The translations under genes were made by a program, and so were the position numbers. A stretch of 64,000 bases of DNA from Stemphylium vesicarium (lineage: Eukaryota; Ascomycota; Dothideomycetes; Pleosporales; Pleosporaceae), in assembly GCA_004380135.1 (NCBI GenBank), contig QXCR01000013.1, forward strand, positions 124,001 to 188,000. The letters run 5' to 3'. The notes beneath the pieces are model-generated. The model had not been told where the DNA came from and made no database searches. It saw only the letters and a list, made by a program, of their open reading frames with translations. Shown here piece by piece: positions 43,701 through 54,320 of the stretch. Every line of letters starts with the position of its first letter. The first letter of the stretch is position 1.

Positions 43701-46172
43701 ACTCAGACTGCGTGCAGGCTGCTTCATAGTCGCTGTTGGAGACTGAGAGTGGGCGCGCTGTGGAGCGGCTGCTTGCGCTGGCTGATACCTTGGCACATAG
43801 TTTTCCCTCTTACGCGGAGAGCCCACTGCTGAAGACGAGGTACTATTTGGAGGTGGGGTCTCTGACCGCCCAGACGTAGGTGGCCTTGAACTTAGCGTTG
43901 GCTCTTGCTCTTCCATCTCGCTGACTTCTCCCAATGGGCTCTTGAATGGAGGCCGCGGCATGCCATCGGCTGACTGAGAAAGTTGGTGACTTGGCTGGTT
44001 TTGAGCATGAGGTTCAGTCGCCTGCCCATGCTGCTGAGGCATGCTGTGGAACGCTAGCGGGCTAGATGTACGAGGTGCAAAAGGCTGAGATGGCGTTCGC
44101 GTCAAGTTGTTGTGTGGCTCAGATGAGTACCGGGCGTGAGGCTGTCCCTGCGGTGGGGGGACAGGAGAATATCTCGCATTCGCAGCAGGCGCGGCAGGTG
44201 GAGCAGGGGAGTATCTCGCATTGGCCGCTGATGCCGATGAAGGCGGGGCGGGCGAATACCTACTGGTAGCAGGCACGGGGGCAGGCTGAGGTACAGGAAG
44301 GCTATTCGTCCGCGTAGGAACTGATGGCTGAGAGGGAAACATAGGTAGCTGTTCGGGCTGTCTGAATGGAGGAGGAGTAGCTACATTAGCAGCATCAGGG
44401 AGGACTTCATTCCTCAGTGACGACCAAGAAGCTGTGCGCTCTTTAGTTGGCAACTGAGGAGGAGGCTGTTGCGGGGGAGCTTGCTGTACCGGAGGCTGAA
44501 CTGGTATATTCGGCTGCGGAGTGTAACGCCCGGATGGTCGCGGTTTAGAGGTCACAGGTAGCTCAGCGAAGAAGTCGCTTGAAGGAGACTTTGAGACGAC
44601 TGCAGGCTTCGGGGGAGCTGCTGCTGCTGGTGGCGGCATTCCGGTCATCTGCGCCCGCATCGAGTGGCCCGAGGACGGCGGTGACATACTAGATACCGAC
44701 ATGCTCGAGGTAAAGGGTGGTCGCGGAGGTCCGCTGTTTGAAGACATGCTGCTCGTACGCGGAGGCGGGGGAGTGGGCTGTACAGCAGAGACCGCTGTTC
44801 GAGGAGCCGGTCGCTTTCGCGTAGTCACAATATCTTCGGGAAGATCGTAGGGCGAAGCATAGCCTCCTTTGGCCTTGTCAGCGAAGCTTTGCGCCGAGCT
44901 CACTGGCGGAGGTCGAGATTGTTGCTGTTGCTGGTATGCCGGGTTTTGCCCAAAGCCATCATAGGCTGGGGTAACTGCAGGAAGCGATTGCGCTTGTGGA
45001 GCATATGGGCTTGCAGGCGGCATAGCCGTTGTTGCCGCAGCTTGGGGCGCATATCGACTTGCAGCCCCCAACGGGCTAGGCTGTACAGGCTGCTGTACAG
45101 CCACTGGAGGTTCATCTTCGAGGAAGCCATCGTCGTCGCTCAATTCTATGACCGGTGCATCGTCTTTGTCGGGAAGGAAATCATCGTCCAGATCTAGGTC
45201 CAAGTCCCACTCGCTCTTCTCAGGGGCTTTCGTCTCGGCTTGCACCACGTGTGCACCTGGGGTTTGGTCTGTAGGCTGTGCCAGTTCAATCTGTTGACTG
45301 GCAACCATGCCAAAGAAGTCTTCCTGTTCCTCTGTATTGCCCCAATCAATGTCCGCTCCGGTGTTTCCACCCACTGTAGTATTTCCGATGGTATCATCTC
45401 CGACAGTCGTTCCGACAGCCTCCGCCGAAGGTGTTTCTAACGCAGGTTCCTGTGGCTTCCCACCGAGATCGAATGCATCGTCGCCAGACGTTCCCCATTC
45501 GTCGGCCTCCGTGTCTGCTACCAGCGGTACCTTTACGCTCTCAGTCATGGCGTCCTCGAGAGCAGTGCTTTCGCCCTGATGTTCATAGTTTTCCTCCGGG
45601 TGCTCTTCAGGCTGCACCTCTTCCTCAGAACTTTCTTCTTCGCTCTCCTCGTCTTCGGATTCTTCCTCTTCCTCCTCACTCGATTCAGCCTTCTCAGGAG
45701 CCGTTTGTGGTCCCTCGATACCAAGCGCCTGCGTTGCGCTTACCAGACCCTCCTCACTCGAACTTCCTTCAGAACTCCCCTGGGTCTCTGGCGATGATGC
45801 TTGTGGCGCGCTTTGCTCTGCCTGTGGAGTAGCCTCGGGGGCGGGGGAAGCATCCGCATGATTTTGGTCATCGATTGCAGGCTTGGTTTCGAACGCAGGC
45901 GCAGACTCGGGTGGCGCGGCTACCACGGGTTTTGACTGAACCTCCTCCTCGTCTTCACTGTCTTCTTCTTCGGATTCTTCCTCATCTTCTTCCTCGTCCT
46001 CGTCGTCCTCCTCTTCGGACGATGATTCCGGCTGGGACTGTGTCGGGGGGTTCGTGCTGGCGGGTGGGCTCGCTTCCTTTTCGCTTCGCAGCGCAGGATT
46101 CCACGAGGCGGTCGACGGAGTCGAGGGCGCGCCACCGTAGGCGTATGAAAAGTTGGGGCCGTCTTCGTCCAT
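40722..46172 (-). CDS. SEC16: COPII coat assembly protein Sec16
   Basis: A single 1816-aa frame without introns. The N-terminal half is disordered, with long Glu/Ser/Asp runs (residues about 45-205) and then Pro/Gln/Ser-rich sequence. From about residue 865 (DPLERWKGHPVFTWGLGG) comes the conserved central Sec16 domain, with the GPLKAKGKKKDVSAWL block and the helical ACE1-type domain to about residue 1330 (HAMLLSSTLSKDMWKQ, VALILNNRSDGD). The C-terminal region again is low complexity, with a conserved KKGGWLSGWFKK patch. Sec16 scaffolds ER exit sites and binds Sec23/Sec13/Sec31. Length and order match ascomycete Sec16. It is divergent from the flippase gene across 902 bp. Confidence 0.95.
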   Translation of the reverse strand: MDEDGPNFSYAYGGAPSTPSTASWNPALRSEKEASPPASTNPPTQSQPESSSEEEDDEDEEEDEEESEEEDSEDEEEVQSKPVVAAPPESAPAFETKPAIDDQNHADASPAPEATPQAEQSAPQASSPETQGSSEGSSSEEGLVSATQALGIEGPQTAPEKAESSEEEEEESEDEESEEESSEEEVQPEEHPEENYEHQGESTALEDAMTESVKVPLVADTEADEWGTSGDDAFDLGGKPQEPALETPSAEAVGTTVGDDTIGNTTVGGNTGADIDWGNTEEQEDFFGMVASQQIELAQPTDQTPGAHVVQAETKAPEKSEWDLDLDLDDDFLPDKDDAPVIELSDDDGFLEDEPPVAVQQPVQPSPLGAASRYAPQAAATTAMPPASPYAPQAQSLPAVTPAYDGFGQNPAYQQQQQSRPPPVSSAQSFADKAKGGYASPYDLPEDIVTTRKRPAPRTAVSAVQPTPPPPRTSSMSSNSGPPRPPFTSSMSVSSMSPPSSGHSMRAQMTGMPPPAAAAPPKPAVVSKSPSSDFFAELPVTSKPRPSGRYTPQPNIPVQPPVQQAPPQQPPPQLPTKERTASWSSLRNEVLPDAANVATPPPFRQPEQLPMFPSQPSVPTRTNSLPVPQPAPVPATSRYSPAPPSSASAANARYSPAPPAAPAANARYSPVPPPQGQPHARYSSEPHNNLTRTPSQPFAPRTSSPLAFHSMPQQHGQATEPHAQNQPSHQLSQSADGMPRPPFKSPLGEVSEMEEQEPTLSSRPPTSGRSETPPPNSTSSSAVGSPRKRENYVPRYQPAQAAAPQRAHSQSPTATMKQPARSLSNSEHTGSMYGMMPQAMTYGVPQSTSTAVNVIPHRRQASVNYDFIVPEDERSADPLERWKGHPVFTWGLGGTVVTSFPKQIPRYGGGGSAPMMKSSPGEVRIQSIKEVFPLPEDISKFPGPLKAKGKKKDVSAWLGRKIESLDAQLKDPGLEHSMSEDDIKRLEDRTLLWKLMHTLVEHDGRLEGTPAEDAVKKILSPGGDEATEADGPYSTAAGMVGRSRSNTATVQAEPSEPRTLEDLQSMLIKGDREKAVWHAVDQRLWGHAMLLSSTLSKDMWKQVVQEFVRKEVKNVGRNNQALAVLYEVFAGNHEDCVDELVPASARAGFQMVSADGAGATQNALQGLDKWRETVALILNNRSDGDASALLSLGRLLAQYGRVEAAHVCFIFARSVVKISGVDDVQADLVLIGADHRQYPLETGIDLEPILLTEVFEFAMSMSSPAVPYVLPHLQNYKLAHAYQLAENGYRTSAQAYCDSIAAAMKATTQISPYYNAAFIASLDDLSKRLSQSPSDGSSSWISKPSMDKVGSSLLSKFNSFIAGDDEDAAANKLTGTEAGPFANITGGGQALTSSQSNTDLYGAMSGYGTPAQPAPSANSRYAPSNAYAPRSSSEQQRSRYEPQGRPSMESNDSFGIRAASDTFTPMTPTTGMYSPTQNQLSPPSARTLAKAQSYSPLRPEYTPAQPSFGSPYMPTPPVEESSSSAFGGYQPQASFDEPAQPASTFEAPSYQPYNPDEDDKEEEQQPKKKKSFMDDDEDDDLAARASALKISGGSTGSKSEADRKADEAFRKAAEADAQRDKEAAAAKKGGWLSGWFKKDQSAGPGPIKAKLGEESSFYYDTDLKKWVNKKGGATDPGKPAATPPPPRAGPPGGARSTSGSAAATPPSAMGPPGAGSLRPPTSNPRSSSLPPPMHAAGSRASTPGIPESDEEGLSAPRAPILARPSFGAASGPPSRPGTGMSNASSIDDLLGAPQARKGPAASKKKKGGRYIDVMAK

Positions 46173-47074
46173 TATGCGATTATAAGGTAGTTAAAAAGGT
46201 ATCTACAAGTACTGTAGGGTTTATTAGCGCTGGGCTCGGCAGTCGATGGCTCAGATGTGAAGCCTCGGCGATGGAGTCGCAGACGTTGGGCCCTGGCATA
46301 TATGCGCCTTGCGAACCACGGTATAGTGATACGGGATTTTTTTGGCAAGAGAACCAAGGTATGTAGGTATGCTTGCAGGGAAAATGTTGTGGGGAAGCTG
46401 CGACTTGAACCGGATCGTAGATGGTAGACAGAAGCAATCGTCATCCCTTTCTACGTCAGCAGTGCTCGCGAAACGTACCTCTATAGAAGCAGAAGAGCGT
46501 ATGCTCTGTGTGGCGCACAGATCAAAGGCGCGGTTCTCGGCCAGGAAGGCAAAAAGAATCAAATGTCAGAGGCAAGCCCTCGCCGCATCGTATGCAATTC
46601 GGTATGAGGAGTGGATGAGTGGCATGTAATCTGGACAGCTGTTCCTGGCCTTGGATATGGAAACGGCCCGCCGCTGCAACCCTGTCCTCAAGCCACAACG
46701 CCTGCGCCACACCCACTGCAGAGTGACGCGCCTCAAGACACATGCACATTAACATTACCATTCACAACCAAGACGCCATACGCCATACGCCATACGCCAT
46801 ACGCCATACGCCATACGCCATACGCCATACGCTACAATCCCCCTACTGTGACTTCAAACGATTCAGTACCTACTGCCATCGCCCGCATTCCTGTTCGCAC
46901 TCGAAACCAGACATCTGACCGCCCAGACGCCACACCAAGACACCCCCGAAACGCCGCGGACCCCCGAAGGCAGCCTCCGTAACCATAGCGATCCGCAGAT
47001 CCGTCGCACATGAAGTGGATATAGCCAGAACCCCTCCCAGCACCTTCTGCGTCATCGCCGCTTCCCCATGAGCC
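46173..47074. promoter_or_regulatory. divergent promoter between SEC16 and the P4-ATPase gene
   Basis: A 902-bp spacer between two divergent secretory-pathway genes. It contains eight perfect tandem copies of a 7-bp unit at 46774-46829, on the flippase side. No open frame with a domain. Confidence 0.6.
46774..46829 (+). repeat. heptanucleotide microsatellite (CGCCATA)x8
   Basis: Eight uninterrupted copies of CGCCATA (56 bp), about 245 bp upstream of the flippase start codon. Perfect identity suggests recent or ongoing slippage. Confidence 0.95.
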
Positions 47075-50000
47075 ATGGCTGCTCCTCACCAGTACCACCA
47101 GCCAAATGCGCCCGACGAGGACTCGGACCTTGAACTCGACCTAGAGGAGCTGGATCCTTTGGCATCGCGCTCGCAGTCGGCCGCCACCCCACCGCTACGC
47201 CAGTCAAAAGACCAGAGAAGGCCATATCACGAGCTGGGTGCAAGAATACCGCTGAGGAATCTGAGGGTCGGCAGGTTACGCGCGAGTAAGAGGAAGGAAG
47301 AGCCGGAAGAGGACGACCTAAGAGGGCTGCTGGACGACGATGAAGGGTCTAAAAGAGATTCCGCTGGCAGCTACGGGCAGTCTGGAGACGACGACTCGCC
47401 CTTATTACCTACGCAACGCACCGTACGAAAACACCAGCCGCCGCCAAGTAGACTGTCCAGGTTAGGGTCAAGCATGCGACTGCCGAGCTTCCTCTCGCGG
47501 CAGAACAACGCAGCTATACAACTAGGTGACGAGGGCGGCGAGTCAGATGCGGAAGAGGAACACGATCCGACTACGCAGCGGGCCATATCCGTCGGCCAGC
47601 TACAGACATCGAGATTCCCAGCCAACGCCGTCTCAAACGCAAAGTACACGCCCTGGAGCTTCCTTCCACGCACCCTATACAATGAGTTCTCCTTTTTCAT
47701 CAACATGTATTTCCTACTCGTTGCGCTTTCGCAAGTCATACCCGTGCTACGAATCGGGTACCTTTCCACCTACATCGCTCCGCTTGCCTTTGTCATATCT
47801 ATAACCCTGGGGAAGGAAGCTTCGGACGATATTGCACGGCGGCGGAGAGACGCCGAAGCAAACTCCGAGGGCTACACAGTATTGAAGTTCGAAGAGAATA
47901 GTCTCGGAAATGGTGTTGCGCCAGGCAAGAACTCGCAGAGGAAGAAACGTCTAAGAAAACAGAAAAAGGACGATCGTCGCGTCACGGATATTGAAGATGA
48001 AGAGCAGCACCTTTCAGGCAAGGGACTGGCCACCTGCACCTACTGGGAGGTTGTGAAGCCCTCGCGAAGTCTCAAGGTGGGAGATGTTGTCAAGCTCGGC
48101 AAAGACCAGAGGGTACCCGCCGACATGGTACTTCTGAAAAGCTATTCTACCGACAACAATGCCTCCACGCAAGACAAGGCTGATGCCCGAGACTCCTTAC
48201 CTGCGTTGATCGACGATGTGGAGTCTGCAGATACGGCCAAGGTGGACAGCGTTACAGCGACTGGGACTTCAGGAGAAGCATTCATCAGGACTGACCAGTT
48301 AGACGGTGAAACCGACTGGAAACTACGTCTGACCTCCCCACTGACCCAGAACTTGGACATTGGAGAATACACACGGCTTCGAGTTATTGCAAGTAAACCG
48401 GATAAGAAGGTCAATGAATTTTACGGCACCGTTGAACTACCTCCCAAGACTCAACGACAGTATGACCCTCACGACAACGAAGAAGCATCCTCATCCGGCG
48501 AAGTGCAATCCGCGCCTCTTAATATCGACAACACCATATGGGCCAATACAGTCGTAGCCTCAAGCTGCAGTCTTCTTGCCGTAGTCGTGTACACTGGACC
48601 CCAAACCCGCCAGGCTCTTTCAACGTCGCCGTCAAGATCAAAGACCGGTTTACTGGAACTAGAGATCAATTCCCTCACCAAATGGTTATGTATCTTCACA
48701 CTCTCGCTTTCGTTCATCCTTGTCGCTCTCGCACGGTTTCAGGAAATCCAAGGCCGAGAATGGTGGGCTTCGATGTTGCGATTTCTCATTCTGTTCTCGA
48801 CCATCGTTCCCGTCGGTCTGCGTGTCAATCTTGACATGGGAAAGTCGGTGTACGCATGGTTCATCCACCACGATGAGAGTATCAAAGGGACAATCGTTCG
48901 TACGAGTACTATTCCAGAGGACCTGGGTCGGATAGAGTACCTGTTGAGTGACAAGACGGGTACTCTGACCCAGAACGGTACAGTCTCTTCGCATACAACT
49001 TGATGCATAGCTAACAATTTGCAGAGATGGTAATGAAGAAGATCCACGTTGGCACTGTCTCTTACGCAAATGAGGCCATGGACGAGGTATCATCCTATGT
49101 TCGCCAATGCTTCACACCCCCTGCTGGAGAAGCTCCTGCACTCGTGACGCCCTCGTCCGCTTACACTGCGCCTCTTACTTCGGCTACCCGTACACGCAGA
49201 GAAATTGGTTCAAGAGTTCGCGACGTGGTGTTAGCCTTGGCGCTCTGCCACAACGTAACACCGACCACCGAGGAAGAGAATGGCGAAGAAGTAACTACAT
49301 ATCAAGCGTCATCCCCCGATGAGATCGCAATTGTACGCTGGACTGAGGCTGTCGGACTGAAGCTCCTTTCCCGAGACCGCGAGTCTATGTCTCTCGTATC
49401 ATGCGATAGCGGAAACACGATTGTAAAGGTTCGCATTCTCAATGTGTTTCCATTTACTTCGGAAGGCAAGCGCATGGGCATCGTTGTAAAGTTTTATCAT
49501 GGCTCTCCATCATCGCCTACGGATGATGATGGGGAGATCTGGTTCTATCAGAAGGGTGCCGACACCGTCATGACGTCCATCGTCGCCGCCAACGATTGGT
49601 TAGATGAAGAAACGGCAAACATGGCCCGTGAAGGGCTCCGCACTCTCGTCATCGGTCGTAAGAAGCTCTCTGCTCAAATATACCAAGACTTCATCACCAA
49701 GCACTCGCAAGCCTCATTAGCCCTCAGCAACCGTGACGTCGCCGTCGCAGGTGTTGTCAAGGAATATCTTGAGCATGACCTGGAACTCCTTGGGGTCACT
49801 GGTGTTGAGGATAAGCTACAAAAAGACGTAAAGCCTTCACTGGAACTTCTTCGCAACGCCGGTATCAAGATCTGGATGTTGACAGGCGACAAAGTCGAGA
49901 CCGCCCGCTGTGTAGCCGTCAGCTCTAAGCTAGTAGCACGCGGCCAGTACGTCCACACCATCGCCAAGCTAAAGCGCAAAGACCTCGCCTCTTCGTCCCT

Positions 50001-51036
50001 TGATTTCCTCCGTGGAAAGCTAGATGCTTGCCTTCTCATTGACGGCGAGTCTCTTGCTCTGTTTCTCCAACACTTCCGTCAGGAATTCATCACGGTGGCT
50101 GTACAACTGCCTACTGTAGTTGCATGCCGCTGCTCGCCTACTCAGAAAGCAGATGTCGCCCGCCTGATTCGCGAGTTCACGAAGAAGCGCGTATGTTGTA
50201 TCGGCGACGGCGGCAATGACGTGTCCATGATTCAGGCTGCCGACGTGGGTGTTGGTATTGTGGGAAAAGAAGGCCGACAGGCTTCCCTTGCCGCCGACTT
50301 TTCTATCGAGCAGTTCTGCTACTTGGTCAAACTCCTTGTCTGGCACGGCCGCAACTCGTACAAGCGCTCAGCAAAGCTGTCCCAATTCGTCATCCACCGT
50401 GGTCTCATCATTTCCATCTGCCAAACGGTCTACTCCATTGCCAGTAGCTTTGAACCCAATGCTTTGTATCGGGACTACCTCTTGGTCGGGTACTCGACCA
50501 TTTACACGATGATGCCCGTTTTCTCCCTCGTCCTGGACCGCGACGTGGACGAAAGCGTTGCGAACCTGTATCCGGAGCTTTATGCCGAACTCAAGACTGG
50601 GCGCTCGCTGTCGTATAAGTCGTTTTTCATTTGGGTGGCCGTCTCCATTTACCAAGGCTCCATCATTCAAGGCTGCAGCCAGCTCCTGATCGGGGTGGGA
50701 AAGTCTACGGCGGCAGGCGAAACCCCTGATCCAACATTCCTGAAGATGGTCTCTGTATCCTTTTCTGTCCTCATCGTCAACGAGTTGGTCATGGTAGCAA
50801 TGGAAGTCACTACATGGCACTGGATCATGATTGCTAGCATTGTAGGCACAGCCGCTATTTACTTTGGCTCCGTGCCGTTCCTGGATGAATATTTTGATCT
50901 TGCGTACGTGGGAAGCATGGCGTTTTGGTGGAAGTTTGCGGTCATTGCGGCGATTAGTTTGGTCCCACCTTATGCGGTCAAGCTGCTGGGCAGGACGCTG
51001 AAGCCGCCGAGCTATCGGAAGGTGCAGGGCGTCTAG
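47075..51036 (+). CDS. NEO1: P4-ATPase phospholipid flippase, Neo1/ATP9 class
   Basis: Exons 47075-48977 and 49025-51036 join across a 47-nt intron placed inside the phosphorylation loop, directly after DKTGTLTQN; 1304 aa. Landmarks: an acidic N-terminus, PWSFLPRTLYNEFSFFIN before TM1, DQLDGETDWKLR in the actuator domain, D626-KTGT (phosphorylated Asp), KGADTVM in the nucleotide domain, MLTGDK, GDGGNDVSMIQ and C-terminal transmembrane helices. The DGETDWKLR form and short C-tail point to the Neo1 class, which needs no Cdc50 subunit and keeps aminophospholipids in the cytosolic leaflet of Golgi/endosomes. Symbol by class homology. Start chosen at ATG 47075, which gives the usual acidic head. 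Confidence 0.93.
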
Positions 51037-51664
51037 ATGGTCAATTTTGGGTATTCTTGCATAGCGGTGTTCCCTTACTCGAGCCCAATTGGGGGTATAT
51101 TTGTTCTCATCTCTTTCCAGTTCTTCTTGTTCGTCTTCTCCCCGTCTGTGATGCCAACGGCCCGCGCGATGCTTCCAAAGCCTCGTGTTGAAACGCGTGG
51201 CGCCCCTCATCGGAGGATATTTTAGAAGAAGCTTGGCGACGCTGACGACTGCAGGGCGGCTTCGGTGATAAATTGTATGGTTAGACTTGGGCGGTCCGAC
51301 GTTGGCGGGGGTGCACGGTCCAGAGCTTATTCGTAAGCGGGGCGGCCAAGTTGGCCAAATTGAGTCGAGCCGGTCAGGAAAGGCACGCGTGCGCAACCTT
51401 GGAATTCATCGACACCATGTACTGTCACCGTCACGTCCACCCACCCACAGCCCGAGAGCCCACGTTGCGATCACTTTCTACGCATCTGCTGCGACACCGC
51501 CACACACCGCCATACTCAGGTCAGATGCGCTGAACAAGCCAGGCCGGCCCTGACAGCCAACAAGAACTCTCGGATGCTATTACACGCTGCCTCAGTCGTT
51601 CCTGCTCCCTCCTCCGTCGCTCCTCCCTCTTCTGCCCACGACCGTGCTCTCTCCTCGGTCTGTC
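51037..51664. other. spacer downstream of the flippase gene
   Basis: About 630 bp with the flippase 3' flank and the promoter of the next gene. No gene seen. Confidence 0.45.
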
Positions 51665-53735
51665 ATGCTTCCGGATGCATACATTAGGAAAGCCCGCTCC
51701 GAGTCGCTAAGTGGCCGCCGTCCGGCCACGTATAGCGCTGCCCGTGTGCAGAGACGCATTATTTGGACAATATGCGCCAGTGTCTCGCTGCTCAGCGCAA
51801 GACATTTGCTGGTCGAGCGAAACATACACTATCCTCAGCGACTCTACTTCAACCAGCTCGCCGTCACTGGTTTCATGGCATTGCGCCCGTGTTTAGGATG
51901 GGGATACGTTCAGAGACCATTTCGCCGGAAACTACGACCGTGGAGGTCCATGACCAGGGGAACAGCACTCGTCACCGCGTCTCTATGCTTCACATATGTT
52001 TCGACGACATGCATCTTGCAAGCGATTCTGCATTTCCACAACCTGCCCGTCTTGGTCATGATTACGGTAAGATAGATTCGCGCTTGTTGGACAGGACCAT
52101 TGCGAGACTGACACCTACCAGCTTATAGCCTTCTTTGCTGAAGACCTGTTGCTTCACTTCATCCGCGCCGCACCCCACACTCACGCCGAACTGTTTCGTA
52201 CAAGTCTACTGATGCTAGCGAGTACTGGTCTGTTGTTTACAGAGTATCGGCTCACTGTGCCGAGCCTAGTAACGTCAATTCTGGCCATGCTGTTTGCTGG
52301 CGCCGCCCGAGGTCTCTGGAAGACTGTCCTCATACATCATCCAGATGTACTTACGAACAACGTGAATCAGAGTAGCCTACATATGGCCACAGGAGCGCTA
52401 GTAGGCATAATTTCCACGCTCATCTTTGGCATCGACGGTCACTTCTTCGCCGTTGACTTGAGGAACGCTTCAATGCTCGCCCTGAATGCCGTGGCGACCG
52501 CGCTGACCATGAAGCTGGGAAAGTCGATGGTGCTTCCTACCGACGACGAAGTAGCCAACACGACACCTCAAACTATTGACGCTCCAGTCTCTCGCATCTG
52601 TGACGCTTTGACTCTTACTGTTCTCACTGGCATTGCAGGATGCTATTCGACGCTATTGACACGCCGCTCGTACACGAACATTTATCAGTTTACCTGCTTT
52701 TTGCTCGCAATAACGTGCATTGGCAGCTGGACTTGCGCCCGTATATCCAATGCTCGGCTGCCGAACACTCGGTTCGCTCAAAGCACATATGGACTGATAA
52801 GTTCGCACTCGGCCTATTCGAGTCCACAGAACAATACACTTTGGAAGTCTCTGCTTGGTATCAGCCTAGCTGTACTTTGGCTGGCATATGGCATCCTGAA
52901 CTTCACTGAGCGACAAGAGAGCCCCAGCCCAATTTCCCTTGATCGGGCCTTCATCCCACCAATACCACTGGAAATTGTGCTAAGCATGTACAAAGAGCCC
53001 ATAGATGAAGTGGCTAAGCTCATCAACAATCTCAGGAGTATGCCTGCTCTTTCCGATGCGCACGTTACCATCTATGTTAAGAACAGCGAGCTCGACAACG
53101 CCCAAGTCAAGACACGGACAGGAGCCAGTTACGTTGCCACACTACCGAATATAGGACGAGAGGGTGAAACGTTTCTCAACCACATTCTAAGTAGGTGGGA
53201 CAGCCTAGCAAGACAGACCATGTTCCTGCAAGCCGGTATTCATAACCCGAGAGAATTCTATACCCGCATCAACAACTACTACACTCGTTCTCGCACCGGA
53301 TTCATCGATCTCGGCTGGGTCGGCACAGTCTGCAACTGCGAAGATTGCAGCGACCGGCTCTTCTGGGAAGACAACATCCACTTCATCCCGCAAATATCCA
53401 AGCAAGTGAACCCCACGCAGGTCTGCAAAAACGTCCTCCTCAGCTACAAAGGCCAATTCCTAGTTTCTGCCGCTCGCATTCGCGGCATCGACAAGACCAT
53501 CTACCACAACTTGTGGCAAGCCTTTGTGGACGACAAGAGCTGGGCACACCAAGCTAGCTTCTTACAAGGGCGGCCAGACGAGCTGAGTGCGCCCGACTTT
53601 GGCTACACGATGGAGAGACTGTGGACGCTGCTGTTCCAGTGCTCCAGGATGGATGTAGCCTGGAAGTGTCCGTCGCTGGTTAGCAAATGGCGCATTGGCG
53701 GTGACATTAGCGATTGTCAATGTTTCGATACCTAA
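51665..53735 (+). CDS. multi-TM protein fused to a DUF3431 domain
   Basis: Exons 51665-52066 and 52122-53735 (intron 55 nt, GTAAGA...ACCAG, phase 0); 671 aa. The N-terminal about 300 residues contain roughly ten hydrophobic helices, arranged much like a nucleotide-sugar/drug-metabolite transporter. The C-terminal about 360 residues match DUF3431, with ISLDRAFIPPIPLEIVLSMY-like beginnings, NIGREGETFLNHI and TMFLQAGIHNP; this domain is glycosyltransferase-like in some fungal annotations. The frame is open upstream to 51644, but ATG 51665 is the first ATG. A transporter-like module joined to a putative lumenal DUF3431 could couple substrate supply and use in the Golgi (inference). Confidence 0.82.
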
Positions 53736-54320
53736 GTTTTGCTTTGTTGTTTATAGACGGAAAAGCACACGCTCTACCTCACAGTGTGCAAGAGAGAGTA
53801 ATGTTTATAATGATACCAAAATTCGCGTAGCTTGAGAGAAAGAGAAGGATATCATATATTCTGAATTCTCTTGCAGCAAAGTGATTCAGTGACTACGAGG
53901 TCGCTCAATGTGAGATTGCAGGTCACATTCTCAGTGCAGAGCCCGTTTACGAACACGAAGACTACAATCCGGTAGTTCTCTCATCTTCAGTATTGGTCCA
54001 TGAATAGATGTCCGATTTCCTAACCATGCAAAACTACTACTTCTAAAAATGACCAAAGCCCATCATCACCAACCCCAGGCCAACCAACAGCCACAGGCGC
54101 CCCCCCCCCCCCTAAAAAAAAAGAGAACTAAGGCCTTGGCATTCCCTCCACCCCTCATTGGCTCCAACACCCCTCCACACACATATCTCTCACTCCCACC
54201 AACTCTACAAGCCCCGTAACACGGGCGCCTACACCTTACTTTACCCCCGCCTACCACCCCCACTCCTCCCTTATTTTGCGCCGAAAAAAAAGGAGAAGAA
54301 GAAAGAAAGAAAGAAAGAAA
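53736..54320. other. spacer with homopolymer and purine tracts
   Basis: About 585 bp between the DUF3431 gene and TRM9. It holds a run of 13 C at 54100-54112, then 9 A at 54114-54122, and a 38-nt pure purine tract ending at the TRM9 start codon. Confidence 0.7.
54283..54320 (+). repeat. 38-nt polypurine tract (GAAA-rich) abutting a start codon
   Basis: All bases from 54283 to 54320 are A or G, including a (GAAA) run. The tract ends directly at ATG 54321, so it is probably in the 5'UTR of TRM9. Confidence 0.85.

Noticed and set aside
50368..51396. 342-codon minus-strand open frame
   Set aside because: It is antisense to the 3' part of the P4-ATPase gene, which is certain.
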